Shown piece after piece: positions 16,086-24,895 of a stretch of DNA of 64,000 bases; position 1 is the stretch's first letter; the number at the start of each line of letters is the position of its first letter. The DNA lies in the NCBI GenBank assembly GCA_035551615.1, contig DASZNC010000022.1:29328-93327 (forward strand), read 5' to 3'. The notes beneath the pieces were generated by a model. The model worked only from the letters and a program-made list of their open reading frames with translations. It made no database searches and had not been told where the DNA came from. The position numbers and the translations under genes are program-made. This DNA comes from JAKCDU01 sp035551615 (GTDB lineage Bacteria; Actinomycetota; Acidimicrobiia; Acidimicrobiales; Palsa-688).

Positions 16086-16952
16086 ATGGGCGACAGCTTG
16101 CGCATCGAAGACGACGGATCGGTCCGGCACCTGGTGCTGTGCCGGCCTCGAGAGTTCAACACCATCACACCCGCGCTGCGCGACGAACTCGATGCCGCAC
16201 TGCGCGACGCGGACCGGTCGGCATCGGTGAAGGTCGTGCTGGTCCGAGCCGAGGGGCCGGCGTTCTGTGCCGGCTTCGGACTCGACTGGTCGACGATCCC
16301 GGCCACGGGAGCGCCTCCCACCGAACGGGCGTGGGACAGCGTGGCCGATGTCCAGATGATCGGCCGGTTCGGCAACACGTTCGCCAAGCTGCATTCGATC
16401 TCGAAGCCGACGGTGGCGGCCGTGAATGGTTGGTGCATCGCCGGCGGCACGGACATGATCCTGAACGCCGACGTGATCATCGCCTCCGAATCGGCCCGGT
16501 TCGGTTACCCACCGGCCCGGGTCTGGGGCGTCCCCGAGGCGCCGTGGTTGTGGGTCGCCCGGCTCGGCCTGGAGCGGGCCAAGCGCTTCCTGTTCACCGG
16601 AGACGAGATCACCGGGGCGGAGGCGGCGGAAATGGGGATGGTGCTGCAGTGCGTCGCCGACGACGACCTGCTGGCCACGGCGACCGGGCTCAGCCGGCGC
16701 ATGGCCCTCCTACCGCTCAACCAGCTGCAGATGATGAAGTGGATGCTGAACGACGTGGCCCGGCACCAGTTCCAGCCGGACACCAGCCGGCTTCTGGGTT
16801 TCGTCTTCGACGGTGTGGCCCGTCACACCCAGGAAGGATTGGATTTCGTGGCCCGGGCCCAAGACGTCGGCTGGCGGGAGGCGGTGAGGGAACGGGACCG
16901 GCCGTTCGGCGACTACGGCGAGCGGTCGGACGGTCCGGGGGACCGGAACTGA
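16086..16952 (+). CDS. Enoyl-CoA hydratase/isomerase (crotonase) family protein
   Basis: A 288-residue crotonase-fold enzyme acting on an acyl-CoA. AEGPAFCAGFGLDWSTIP is the oxyanion-hole loop, in which the usual AFCAGGD is AFCAGFG, and VNGWCIAGGTDMILNADVII forms the second oxyanion contribution. In PPARVWGVPEAPWLW no Glu occupies the classical hydratase position, so the reaction (hydratase, isomerase or other) is uncertain. I chose the ATG at 16086 (MGDSLRIEDDG) over an ATG at 16062, since the family N-terminus begins there. Its last 40 bases overlap the convergent GGDEF/EAL gene. Confidence 0.87.
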   Translation: MGDSLRIEDDGSVRHLVLCRPREFNTITPALRDELDAALRDADRSASVKVVLVRAEGPAFCAGFGLDWSTIPATGAPPTERAWDSVADVQMIGRFGNTFAKLHSISKPTVAAVNGWCIAGGTDMILNADVIIASESARFGYPPARVWGVPEAPWLWVARLGLERAKRFLFTGDEITGAEAAEMGMVLQCVADDDLLATATGLSRRMALLPLNQLQMMKWMLNDVARHQFQPDTSRLLGFVFDGVARHTQEGLDFVARAQDVGWREAVRERDRPFGDYGERSDGPGDRN

Positions 16953-19666
16953 TCGACGAGCCGATCAGCCGGGATCGGGCGGGCCAGGTGGAAGCCCTGG
17001 GCGTACTCGCACCCGAGCTCCCGGGCCACGGCCAGGCATTCCGCCGTTTCGACCCCCTCCACGACGACATGGAGCGAATGGGCGTGGGCCAGTTCGGTCA
17101 TGGCTCCCACGACGCGGGCGGCCGTCGGGTTGGTGGCCAGCTCCCGGGTGAACCGCATGTCGATCTTGATGGCCACGACCGGTAGCTCGCCGAGCCGGGC
17201 GATGGAGGAGTAACCGGTGCCGAAGTCGTCGATGACGATCCGGGCCCCCAGGCGGGTCAGTTGGTCGAGCGCGATCCGGGCGGCGTCGACCTGCTGCATC
17301 ATGGCCGTCTCGGTGACCTCCAGGACCAGGCGGCCGGGATCGAGGCGGTAACGCTCGAGGTAGCCGGCGGCCGCCGGGGCCAGCGCCGGATCCGCCAGTT
17401 GGACGACCGAGAGGTTCACGCCCACGAACAGATCCGGGACCGGCCAGGCGGCCGCGTCGGCGATGGCCCGCTCCAGAATGTGCTGGCCCAGCGGGACGAT
17501 CATGCCGCTCTCCTCGGCCTGAGGTACGAAGTGGGCCGGCGACAGTAGACCCCGCACCGGGTGCTGCCACCGCACCAGCGCCTCCACGCCCACGCGCTTG
17601 CCCGCTCCGATCGCCGTCACCGGTTGGTAGTGCAGCACGAACTCATCGCGTTCGAGGGCCCGTCTCAGCTCTGACTCGAGGGTGATGCGGGCCACGGCCC
17701 GCGCCCGGAGGGGTGGGTCGAAGAGGACCCGCTGGGCCCGGCCCTTCTCCTTGGCCGCGTACATGGCGGTGTCGGCGTCCTGGATCAGACCGTAGGCGCC
17801 GCCCATCTGGTCTCCGATGGCGACACCGGTGCAACAGGAGAGGAAGAACTCGCCGCCGTCGAGCTCGAACGGCTCGGCGAAGGCCCGCTGCACGGCGTCG
17901 ACGGCCGCGTCGATCGTCTCCGGCCGGGTGTCGGCGGCCAGGATGGTGAACTCGTCGCCTCCGAAGCGGGCCAGGACGTGGCCGTCGTCCAGCTCGGCCT
18001 GGAGGCGTCTGGCCACCTCCTGCAGGATGCGGTCGCCCGCCGGATGCCCGAGGCTGTCGTTGATCCACTTGAACCCGTCGAGATCGAGGAACATCACGGC
18101 GGTGGTTGCGCCCGGCTCGGAGAGGCGGGCCTCGAGGGACCGCAGGAACGACGACCGGTTGGCCAACCCGGTGAGCGAATCGAACTTGGCCGCCGCCACC
18201 AGTGCGGCGTGGCTCTGGCTGCGTTCGATGGCCAGAGCGGCCAGGCTGCCGGCGGTGAGTACGCTGCGCATCTCCGCCTGGTCGGGCCGGTGCTCGGTGT
18301 CGCGGTAGATGGCGAAGGCCCCGATGACCGTCCCGTCCCGATTGTGGAGCGGTTGCGACCACACCGACCGGAGCTCGAAGGTCCGAGCCACCTCGCCGAA
18401 GCTTCTGGTCAGTGGGTCGGTGAGAACATCGTCGACCACCACGGTCTCGTTCCTCGCCACCGCGGCACTGCAGGCGGACACCCCGTCGGCGATCCTCAGG
18501 CCGTCGATCTGCCGGCGGAACTCCTCCGGGAAGGACGGGGCGGCGGCGTGGCGGAGCACGCCCTCACGGCGGTTGACGAGCAGGACGGTACAACGGGCCC
18601 CGGCGTAGCGAGCCTCCACGTCGTGACAGATGGCGCTCAGCGTCTCCACGACCGGTGAATCGGAGGCGATGCGCTGGAGAATTCTCTGGTGCCCTTCGAG
18701 CTCCAGTTGGGCCAGCCGCCGGGCGTCCTCGGCCAGACGGCTCTCCGTGACGTCCTGCATGTAGCCGGCCAACCGGCGGACCTGACCATCCTGGCGCTCG
18801 GCCACCGCCACCCGGGAATGGACCCAGCGGACCTCACCGTCAGGCCGGAGGATGCGGTGTTCGTACTCGGTTTGTTCCGGCCCGGCCGGTTCGAGCAGGG
18901 CATTGACCGCATCGACCACCACGTCCCAGTCGTCGGGATGGATCCGCTCGAACGCCACCTCGAGCGACGCCGGGGTCTCGTCGTCGAGGGCGAAGATGCG
19001 GCGCATCTCGTCCGACCATTCGAATTCGGACTCACCCACCACCGAGCTCCATGAACCGGCCCGGCCGATCCTCTCCGCCTCGGCCAGGTGGGCGGCCGTC
19101 CGGCGCAGGGCCTGGGCCGCCCGGATCCGATCGAGGAGGTGACCCAGTTGCTGGCCGACATGAGCTAGCAGTTCGGTCAGCTCCAGCTCCGCCGTAGGTG
19201 GGAGCGGACTGAAGAATTCGAGCACGCCCTCGACGCCGGTCGACGACAGGATGGGGAACCCGAACATGCACCGCAGCCCGACCCCGATCGCCGCTCGATG
19301 ACGGGTCAGCGCCGGCTCGGCGGCGATGTCGGGGACCCACTCCGGCCGGTGGCTCTCCAGCACGCGGGTGGCCAGGCTGTCGCTCCCGTCCAGCGTGAGC
19401 TGCCGGGTGGCGTCGACGAAAGGCGCATAGCGCACCGGATCCTCGTCATGCCAGATGCCGGTCGGGTCCAGCCGATCTCCATCGACGACCAGAACGTGGC
19501 CGAGCGGCCATCCGGTGGAGGCACAGACGATGTCGAGCGCCCACTGGAATGCGCCGGGCACGTCCTCGGTCATCGACACCACCCGCGACGTGGCCATCAA
19601 GAGGCGGCTCATGTCCCAACCGGCCGGTCCCGACGCTCGCTCTTCTCCAGCCGTTTCGTCGGCCAA
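16913..19666 (-). CDS. GAF-PAS-GAF-GGDEF-EAL cyclic di-GMP signalling protein
   Basis: A soluble bifunctional cyclic di-GMP enzyme of about 917 residues with no membrane segment. Order: GAF-like domain (about 15-170), PAS/PAC (about 195-310, ending VRRLAGYMQDVTESRLAED), second GAF (330-470), GGDEF (490-640, intact signature in ARFGGDEFTILA) and EAL (660-905, EALVRWQHPVRGL, DDFGTGYSSIARL). Both active sites look complete, so it may make and break cyclic di-GMP. The RxxD inhibitory site before GGDEF is absent. I prefer the TTG at 19666 behind GGGGGAA; an ATG at 19762 is possible. The stop lies inside the convergent enoyl-CoA hydratase gene. Confidence 0.93.
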   Translation of the reverse strand: MADETAGEERASGPAGWDMSRLLMATSRVVSMTEDVPGAFQWALDIVCASTGWPLGHVLVVDGDRLDPTGIWHDEDPVRYAPFVDATRQLTLDGSDSLATRVLESHRPEWVPDIAAEPALTRHRAAIGVGLRCMFGFPILSSTGVEGVLEFFSPLPPTAELELTELLAHVGQQLGHLLDRIRAAQALRRTAAHLAEAERIGRAGSWSSVVGESEFEWSDEMRRIFALDDETPASLEVAFERIHPDDWDVVVDAVNALLEPAGPEQTEYEHRILRPDGEVRWVHSRVAVAERQDGQVRRLAGYMQDVTESRLAEDARRLAQLELEGHQRILQRIASDSPVVETLSAICHDVEARYAGARCTVLLVNRREGVLRHAAAPSFPEEFRRQIDGLRIADGVSACSAAVARNETVVVDDVLTDPLTRSFGEVARTFELRSVWSQPLHNRDGTVIGAFAIYRDTEHRPDQAEMRSVLTAGSLAALAIERSQSHAALVAAAKFDSLTGLANRSSFLRSLEARLSEPGATTAVMFLDLDGFKWINDSLGHPAGDRILQEVARRLQAELDDGHVLARFGGDEFTILAADTRPETIDAAVDAVQRAFAEPFELDGGEFFLSCCTGVAIGDQMGGAYGLIQDADTAMYAAKEKGRAQRVLFDPPLRARAVARITLESELRRALERDEFVLHYQPVTAIGAGKRVGVEALVRWQHPVRGLLSPAHFVPQAEESGMIVPLGQHILERAIADAAAWPVPDLFVGVNLSVVQLADPALAPAAAGYLERYRLDPGRLVLEVTETAMMQQVDAARIALDQLTRLGARIVIDDFGTGYSSIARLGELPVVAIKIDMRFTRELATNPTAARVVGAMTELAHAHSLHVVVEGVETAECLAVARELGCEYAQGFHLARPIPADRLVDQFRSPGPSDRSP

Positions 19667-19832
19667 GTGGGTTCCCCCAGGCTCTCGCGTCCAACAATGA
19701 TTCGGTCCGGCCGACCGGTTCCCCTTCCCTCCCGAAGTATGGGACGCACGGCGGCCAGCCACAAGACCCGATGGGGCTAACCCCCGCCCAAAGACGCCGA
19801 CTAGCGGTATTCCGTGCGAAGCGCCGCATCTT

Positions 19833-19838
19833 TACGGT
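19833..19838 (+). promoter_or_regulatory. -10 element of the ABC transporter operon
   Basis: TACGGT fits TANNNT and lies five bases before a GTG (19844) and eight before the ATG (19847), consistent with a leaderless or nearly leaderless message. No convincing -35 is visible. Confidence 0.4.
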
Positions 19839-19846
19839 GGACCGTG

Positions 19847-20782
19847 ATGATCACGGCACATGCATTGACGAAGCGCTACGGTCCGACGACGGCCGTGGAC
19901 AACCTGACTTTCGAAGTCCCTCCCGGTGTGGTCACCGGGTTCCTGGGACCCAACGGATCGGGCAAATCGACCACGATGCGCATGATCATGGGCCTCGACA
20001 CTCCCGACGGGGGTTCGGCTCTGATCGGCGGCAAGCCCTACAACGAACTGGCCTGGCCACTCCGGGAGGTCGGTGGCCTGCTCGACGCCAAAGCGTTCCA
20101 CCCGGCCCGCACCGCGCGTAACCACCTGCGCTGGGTGGCGGTGGCCAACGACATTCCGCTCAAGCGGGTCGACGAGGTCCTCGACATGGTCGGGTTGACG
20201 TCGGTCGCCGACCGGCGGGCCGGCAAGTTCTCCCTCGGCATGAGCCAGCGCCTCGGCATAGCCGCCACCATGCTCGGCGACCCCGGCGTGCTGATGTTCG
20301 ACGAGCCGGTGAACGGCCTCGACCCCGAGGGCATCCGCTGGGTGCGCCACTTCCTGCGCGGCCTGGCCGCCGAGGGACACACCATCTTCGTGTCCAGCCA
20401 CCTGATCAGCGAGATGTCGCTGACGGCCGACCGCCTGGTCGTGATCGGCCGGGGACGACTGATCGCCGAGACGAGCGTGGCCGACTTCGTGGCCCGCAGC
20501 GGCGGTGGCGCAGTGAAGCTGGTGTCGCCCGACCTGGCCGCCTTCTCCTCGGCGCTGGCTGCAGCCGGCGCCCAGGTGAGCGAAGGCGACACTGGTTCCC
20601 TGACCGTTGAGGGCATGACCGCCCCCGAGATCGGCGACCTGGCCGCACGCGACGGTCTCCGCGTGCACGAACTGACCCCCATCACGGCCTCCCTCGAGGA
20701 TGCCTTCATGGCCCTGACCCAGGACGAGGTGGAGTACCGCCCGACCGCAATGTCCGGCGTCTCCGCCGGCGGCAAGGAGTAA
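19847..20782 (+). CDS. ABC transporter ATP-binding protein (ABC-2 exporter type)
   Basis: A 311-residue ATPase subunit. Walker A is GFLGPNGSGKSTTMRMIMGL, the signature is KFSLGMSQRLGIAATMLGDP (LGMSQ variant of LSGGQ), Walker B is VLMFDEPVNGLDPEG and the H-loop is VSSHLISEMS. The C-terminal extension (220-311) is the regulatory tail typical of DrrA/BcrA-type drug or lantibiotic exporters. It begins ITAHALTKRYGPTTAVDNL. A permease gene follows after five bases and a two-component system after that, so this resembles a stress- or antibiotic-responsive exporter module. Confidence 0.93.
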   Translation: MITAHALTKRYGPTTAVDNLTFEVPPGVVTGFLGPNGSGKSTTMRMIMGLDTPDGGSALIGGKPYNELAWPLREVGGLLDAKAFHPARTARNHLRWVAVANDIPLKRVDEVLDMVGLTSVADRRAGKFSLGMSQRLGIAATMLGDPGVLMFDEPVNGLDPEGIRWVRHFLRGLAAEGHTIFVSSHLISEMSLTADRLVVIGRGRLIAETSVADFVARSGGGAVKLVSPDLAAFSSALAAAGAQVSEGDTGSLTVEGMTAPEIGDLAARDGLRVHELTPITASLEDAFMALTQDEVEYRPTAMSGVSAGGKE

Positions 20783-20787
20783 ACGAG

Positions 20788-21594
20788 ATGACGCAGGCCA
20801 TCCAGACCGCCCCCCTGGGGCACTACCGCGTGAAGCACGTGGTGAAATCCGAAGTAGTCAAGATCCTGACCCTCCGGTCGACCGCCATCACCCTCGGCGT
20901 CACCATCATCATCGGGTTGCTCGTCACCGGGCTGGTCGCCAACGCCTCGCTCAACCACAGCCCCGACTGGTACATCGGTTTCGACCCGACCCAGACGTCG
21001 CTGACCGGGCTCATCGTGGCCGCCTTGACCGGCGGCGTATTCGGCGCCCTGCTGATCACCGGCGAGTACGCGAGCGGGACCATCCGCACCACGCTGGCGG
21101 CCACACCGAAACGACCGATCCTGTTGAGCGCGAAGATCGGCGTTACCGCCGTGGCCATGCTGGTGTTCATGGAGGTGCTGAGCTTCGCCTCGTTCTTCCT
21201 GGGCCAGGCCATCCTGTCCGGCGGTGGCGCTCCCACCGCCAACCTGGCCACCTCAGGCGCCCTGCGGGCCGTCTTGTTGACCGGCCTGTTCATCACCCTG
21301 CTGGCCCTCATGTCGTTCGGGTTCGGACTGGCGTTCCGGAGCACGGCCGGCGCCATCGCCTCCTTCGCCGGCGTCATCTTCGTCCTCCCACTGGTCATAC
21401 GCGGCATCTCGGAACACCTGGTCCGCTACATGCCGACCGAGATCCTGGTGAACTCGATCATGCAGACCGTCCGCCAGGGTGACGGCGGTATCGTCCGACC
21501 CCTGACCCCGGTCCTAGGGTTGTTGCTGATGGTCATCTACGCGGCGATCGCAGTGGTCGCCGGGATCATGGTGTTCGTGAAGCGAGACGCTTGA
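20788..21594 (+). CDS. ABC-2 type transporter permease
   Basis: A 268-residue integral membrane subunit with about six membrane segments (ITLGVTIIIGLLVTGLVANA; LIVAALTGGVFGALLITGEY; VTAVAMLVFMEVLSFASFFL; AVLLTGLFITLLALMSFGFG; IASFAGVIFVLPLVI; LGLLLMVIYAAIAVVAGIMV). TGEYASGTIRTTLAATPKRP after the second segment is the conserved ABC-2 motif. The ATG follows an AAGGAG ribosome-binding site inside the end of the ATPase gene. It should form an exporter with the preceding ATPase; substrate unknown. Confidence 0.92.
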   Translation: MTQAIQTAPLGHYRVKHVVKSEVVKILTLRSTAITLGVTIIIGLLVTGLVANASLNHSPDWYIGFDPTQTSLTGLIVAALTGGVFGALLITGEYASGTIRTTLAATPKRPILLSAKIGVTAVAMLVFMEVLSFASFFLGQAILSGGGAPTANLATSGALRAVLLTGLFITLLALMSFGFGLAFRSTAGAIASFAGVIFVLPLVIRGISEHLVRYMPTEILVNSIMQTVRQGDGGIVRPLTPVLGLLLMVIYAAIAVVAGIMVFVKRDA

Positions 21595-21620
21595 CCGACA
21601 CCGGCACCAAGGAGGGCTGG

Positions 21621-22964
21621 GTGCAGATTCGGATCCCCCCCGAACGAGCCGAACAGGCCCGGCAACTGTCCCGGAAGGTCCTCCGGGAACCGTTCCACGG
21701 CCGGTGCTGGGCGGAGCTGGGATACTTCATCTCGAGCTCCGCCCTGGCCGGTCTGGCCGTGTTCTCGGTTTTGGCCCTTGGCTTCCCCGGCCTGGTCCTC
21801 ACCGTGGTGTTCGTCGGCGTCCTGCTCCTGTGCGGCGGCCTGCGGGCGGCCCGGGGATTCGGGCGGTGGCAGCGGGCCCTGGCCAACCGCCTGCTGGCCG
21901 AGGACATCTACGAGCCGGCCCCGTTACAGACCCGGCCCGGATTGTTCGGCTGGATACGGGGGACGCTCGGCGACCGGGCGGCGTGGCGAGCAGTGGCCTA
22001 CTTCGTGGCCAAGGTGCCGCTCACCATCTTCGGCGTGTGGTTCGCCCTGAGCGTGTGGATCGAAGCGGTGTTCTCGATTCTCTCGCCCCTGAACGGCGGC
22101 TACGGCGGGGGCCGGTTCGGGCCGTTCGGCCGGCTCCTCGGACCGGACTACAACGGCGGTCCGCCCGGCTTCGCCACCCACCTGGGTCTGTTCGTGACCG
22201 GGGTGGTGCTGTTCTTCCTCGCCCCCTGGACGATGCGCCTGGTCGTCTACGTCGACCGCAACCTGATGGCGCTCCTCCTCGGTCCGGACGCGGCCACGTC
22301 CCGGTTGCGCACCCTGGAGGAGTCCCGGTCGAAGACCCTCGATGCGGCGACCGAGACCCTGCGCCGGATCGAGCGCAACCTGCACGACGGCACCCAGGCC
22401 CAACTGGTCGCACTGGCCATGCGCCTGGGCCAGGCGAAGGAGAAACTCGACGACCTGCCGGGCGGCACCGTGAATGACGACATCGCGGCCATCCGGCGCT
22501 TGGTCGATGAGGCCCACCGCGGCGCCAAGGAGGCCATCACCGATCTCCGGGACCTGGCCCGGGGCATCCACCCACCGGCTCTCGACACCGGATTGGAGAA
22601 CGCGCTCGCCACCCTGGCCGCCCGCAGCCCGATGCCGACGACCATCTCGGTGTCCATGGACGGCCGGCCGTCGCCCGCCATCGAAGCCATCAGCTATTTC
22701 TGCGCCGCCGAACTCCTGGCCAACGTGGCCCAGCACGCGCAGGCGTCGCGCGCCTCGCTGAGCTGCACGCAGCACGGTCCCTGGTTGCGGATCGTGGTCC
22801 GAGACGACGGGCGCGGCGGCGCCGGCGTCAACCGGCACGGCTCGACATCGAGCGGGCTGGCCGGGCTGGCCGACCGGGTGGCTGCCGTCGACGGCAGCCT
22901 GAGCATCGCCAGCCCCCCGAACGGCCCGACCGTCGTCACCGTCGACCTCCCCTTCCGCTCGTGA
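21621..22964 (+). CDS. Membrane sensor histidine kinase, NarL-partner (HisKA_3) type
   Basis: A kinase of about 447 residues. The N-terminal sensor region (to about 225) contains four or more membrane segments (LAGLAVFSVLALGFPGLVLT; FVGVLLLCGGLR; VPLTIFGVWFALSVWIEAVF; LGLFVTGVVLFFLAPWTMRL) and matches the putative sensor domain of actinobacterial kinases. HisKA_3 carries the phospho-His in RIERNLHDGTQAQLVALAMR. HATPase has AAELLANVAQHAQASRASL and DDGRGGAGVNRHGSTSSGLA. I prefer the GTG at 21621 behind AAGGAGG; a TTG at 21591 overlapping the permease stop is the alternative. It is co-transcribed with the exporter and the next gene. Confidence 0.92.
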   Translation: MQIRIPPERAEQARQLSRKVLREPFHGRCWAELGYFISSSALAGLAVFSVLALGFPGLVLTVVFVGVLLLCGGLRAARGFGRWQRALANRLLAEDIYEPAPLQTRPGLFGWIRGTLGDRAAWRAVAYFVAKVPLTIFGVWFALSVWIEAVFSILSPLNGGYGGGRFGPFGRLLGPDYNGGPPGFATHLGLFVTGVVLFFLAPWTMRLVVYVDRNLMALLLGPDAATSRLRTLEESRSKTLDAATETLRRIERNLHDGTQAQLVALAMRLGQAKEKLDDLPGGTVNDDIAAIRRLVDEAHRGAKEAITDLRDLARGIHPPALDTGLENALATLAARSPMPTTISVSMDGRPSPAIEAISYFCAAELLANVAQHAQASRASLSCTQHGPWLRIVVRDDGRGGAGVNRHGSTSSGLAGLADRVAAVDGSLSIASPPNGPTVVTVDLPFRS

Positions 22965-23626
22965 CGGCGGGCGACGATGCCATCACCGTGGTCATCGCCG
23001 AGGATTCGGCCATCCTCCGCGACGGGCTGGTCCAGCTGCTCACCGACCGTGGGTTCGTCGTCACCGCCGCGGTCAGCGACGCCACCGCATTGGAGCAGGC
23101 GGTCGCCGACCGACCCCCGGATGTCGCCGTGGTCGACATCCGGATGCCACCGACGTTCACCGACGAGGGCCTGCGGGCCGCCATCGACCTGCGCCGGCGC
23201 CGGCCCGACGTCGGCATCCTGGTCTTCTCCCAGTACGTCGAGACCCGCTACGCAGCCGAACTCCTGGCCGGCGGGGCGGCCCGCATCGGCTACCTCCTGA
23301 AGGACCGGGTCGCCGACGTCGCCGACTTCGTCGAGGCTCTCGTACGCGTCGCCTCGGGCGGCACCGCCCTCGATCCGGAGGTCGTGACGCAGCTGATGGG
23401 CGCGTCCCGCCGCACCGACACGCTGGAAGGGTTGAGCGGGCGGGAGCGGGAGGTACTCGCCCGAATGGCCGAAGGCCGCACCAACTCGGCCATCGCCGCC
23501 AGCCTGGTCATATCCGAGGGGGCGGTGGAGAAACACGTGGCCAACATCTTCTCCAAGCTGAACCTGCCGGTGACGCCCACCGACCACCGCCGGGTACTGG
23601 CCGTCCTCCGCTACCTCGAAGGCTGA
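22961..23626 (+). CDS. NarL/LuxR-family response regulator
   Basis: A 221-residue regulator whose GTG start overlaps the kinase stop (GTGA). The receiver has VVIAEDSAILRDGLVQLL, the phosphoacceptor in DVAVVDIRMPPTFTDEG and the conserved Lys in GYLLKDRVADV. The LuxR-type helix-turn-helix is LSGREREVLARMAEGRTNSA followed by IAASLVISEGAVEKHVANIF. With the kinase and the ABC-2 exporter it forms a four-gene operon, so it probably controls that operon or similar exporters. Confidence 0.94.
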   Translation: MTAGDDAITVVIAEDSAILRDGLVQLLTDRGFVVTAAVSDATALEQAVADRPPDVAVVDIRMPPTFTDEGLRAAIDLRRRRPDVGILVFSQYVETRYAAELLAGGAARIGYLLKDRVADVADFVEALVRVASGGTALDPEVVTQLMGASRRTDTLEGLSGREREVLARMAEGRTNSAIAASLVISEGAVEKHVANIFSKLNLPVTPTDHRRVLAVLRYLEG

Positions 23627-23736
23627 CCGCCGACGCGCCGGTTCGTCCGTTCGTACAGACTCGGATCTTCTGTCAGTTGCACTGATCTAACGTGCCGCCG
23701 GCCCCGAACGGCGGCCTTGGATCAGAGGGGACGACG

Positions 23737-24504
23737 ATGCCGAAGACGAGGGGCGGATCGCGTCCGGGCCTGATCATCCCGGCACTGGCGGCCGTGGCAC
23801 TGGCGGCCGGTGCCTGTGGCGGCGGCTCGAAATCCCCGGCCGCATTGAGCTCGCCGACGAGCCCGGCGTCGTCGCCGGCGTCCGCCTCGACGCCGACCAC
23901 CTCCGCCTCGGGCGGGGGCGGCGGTCAACTCTCCCAGCTCACCAACGAGATGAACTCGGCTACAGACACCACGTTCAAAGCCGTCTACACCGGCAACAGC
24001 GACGGCCAGACGTCGACCATCACTATCGAGCAGGCCCCACCCAAGTCGGTGTTCGGCAGCGGCACGAGCGAGGTCATCAGCGACGGGTCCCAGACCTACT
24101 TCTGTGACCTGTCCGACCAGAAGTCGTGCGTGGCCGAGTCCGGTCCCAACCCGCTCGCCTCCATAGTGTCCCTCTACAGCCCGAAGACCTACATCAGCGT
24201 CCTCCAGGCGGCCGAAGCGGCCACTGCCGCCCACGTCGCCGGCTACGACGTGTCGTTCGCCACCAAGACCATCGCCGGGCAGCCGTCGAACTGCGTAACC
24301 GTCGGCGGCGGGGGCAGCACCGGCACCTACTGCGTAACGGACAGCGGCATCCTGGCTTCTGTCACGACTGGCGCCGATAGTTTCACGTTGACCTCGTACA
24401 CCACCGACGTTCCGGCCAGCGACTTCCAGATTCCCAGCGGAGCCACCACCCAGACCGTCCCGCAGGTGACCCTGCCGTCGGGTGTGACCCTCCCCCCGGG
24501 GTGA
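23737..24504 (+). CDS. Hypothetical secreted lipoprotein
   Basis: A 255-residue lipoprotein with signal peptide IIPALAAVALAAGAC, the lipobox Cys near residue 27, and a Ser/Pro/Thr-rich linker to about residue 75. The mature domain (80-230) is rich in Thr, Ser and beta-type stretches (TTFKAVYTGNSDGQTSTITI; FCDLSDQKSCV) and recalls LppX/LprG-like lipid-carrier folds only in general layout. Four Cys in the mature domain (FCDLSDQKSC, SNCVTV, TYCVTD) could pair. AGAGGGGA precedes the ATG. It follows the two-component operon by 110 bases. No family is recognised with confidence. Confidence 0.7.
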   Translation: MPKTRGGSRPGLIIPALAAVALAAGACGGGSKSPAALSSPTSPASSPASASTPTTSASGGGGGQLSQLTNEMNSATDTTFKAVYTGNSDGQTSTITIEQAPPKSVFGSGTSEVISDGSQTYFCDLSDQKSCVAESGPNPLASIVSLYSPKTYISVLQAAEAATAAHVAGYDVSFATKTIAGQPSNCVTVGGGGSTGTYCVTDSGILASVTTGADSFTLTSYTTDVPASDFQIPSGATTQTVPQVTLPSGVTLPPG

Positions 24505-24528
24505 CAGTTCCGTAGGAGAAGTACCGGC

Positions 24529-24804
24529 TCAGCCGACCACCCGGCCGTCGCGCACGTCAACGCCCTCCTTCTGCAGGCGGCGGGATTGCTCGACCTCCTT
24601 GCCGGGCGCCAGCTTCCCGCTTGAGTAGACCACCCGCCACCAGCACAGGCCGTCCTCGGGGCGGCTGCTGGCCAGGACCGCGCCCACCCCCCGCGCCGCC
24701 CCAGGGAATCCGGCCTGCTCGGCCAGGTCCCCGTAGCTCACGACCTGCCCCGGCCCGACCGAACTCAGAGCAGCGATGACCTGCTCCCTGAAGTCGGCCG
24801 CCAC
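24529..24804 (-). CDS. Alkyltransferase-like (ATL) DNA-binding protein of the MGMT family
   Basis: A 91-residue protein with the MGMT DNA-binding fold: FREQVIAALSSVGPGQVVSY, GDLAEQAGFPGAARGVGAVL and then CWWRVVYSSGKLAPG. In MGMT the active site reads PCHRV; here the Cys position is Trp (WWRV), as in ATL proteins, which bind O6-alkylguanine and recruit nucleotide excision repair instead of demethylating. I start at the GTG at 24804. A longer frame from 24876 would begin inside the hairpin at 24854-24877 and adds only Pro-rich sequence. It converges with the lipoprotein gene. Confidence 0.87.
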   Translation of the reverse strand: MAADFREQVIAALSSVGPGQVVSYGDLAEQAGFPGAARGVGAVLASSRPEDGLCWWRVVYSSGKLAPGKEVEQSRRLQKEGVDVRDGRVVG

Positions 24805-24853
24805 CGCCCGCAGCCTACGAGACCGGCAGCCGATGGGGCGCACGGGCGGGGCG

Positions 24854-24877
24854 GGTGGGGGCGGAGAGGCCCCCACC
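24854..24877 (-). terminator. Hairpin terminator
   Basis: GGTGGGGGC (24854-24862) and GCCCCCACC (24869-24877) form a perfect 9-bp stem around GGAGAG. It begins 18 bases beyond the stop of the minus-strand gene at 24896, so it probably terminates that gene. On the plus strand it is followed by TTT, giving intrinsic-terminator character in that direction too. Confidence 0.65.
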
Positions 24878-24895
24878 TTTGACCGCTGAGAGAAC

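Noticed and set aside
19667..19846. Cyclic di-GMP riboswitch upstream of the GGDEF/EAL gene
   Set aside because: I looked for the conserved GEMM-type core on the minus strand and did not find it.
24805..24876. Longer N-terminus for the ATL protein starting at 24876
   Set aside because: The extra residues are Pro-rich and their codons overlap a perfect terminator-like hairpin; the family domain starts at about 24804.
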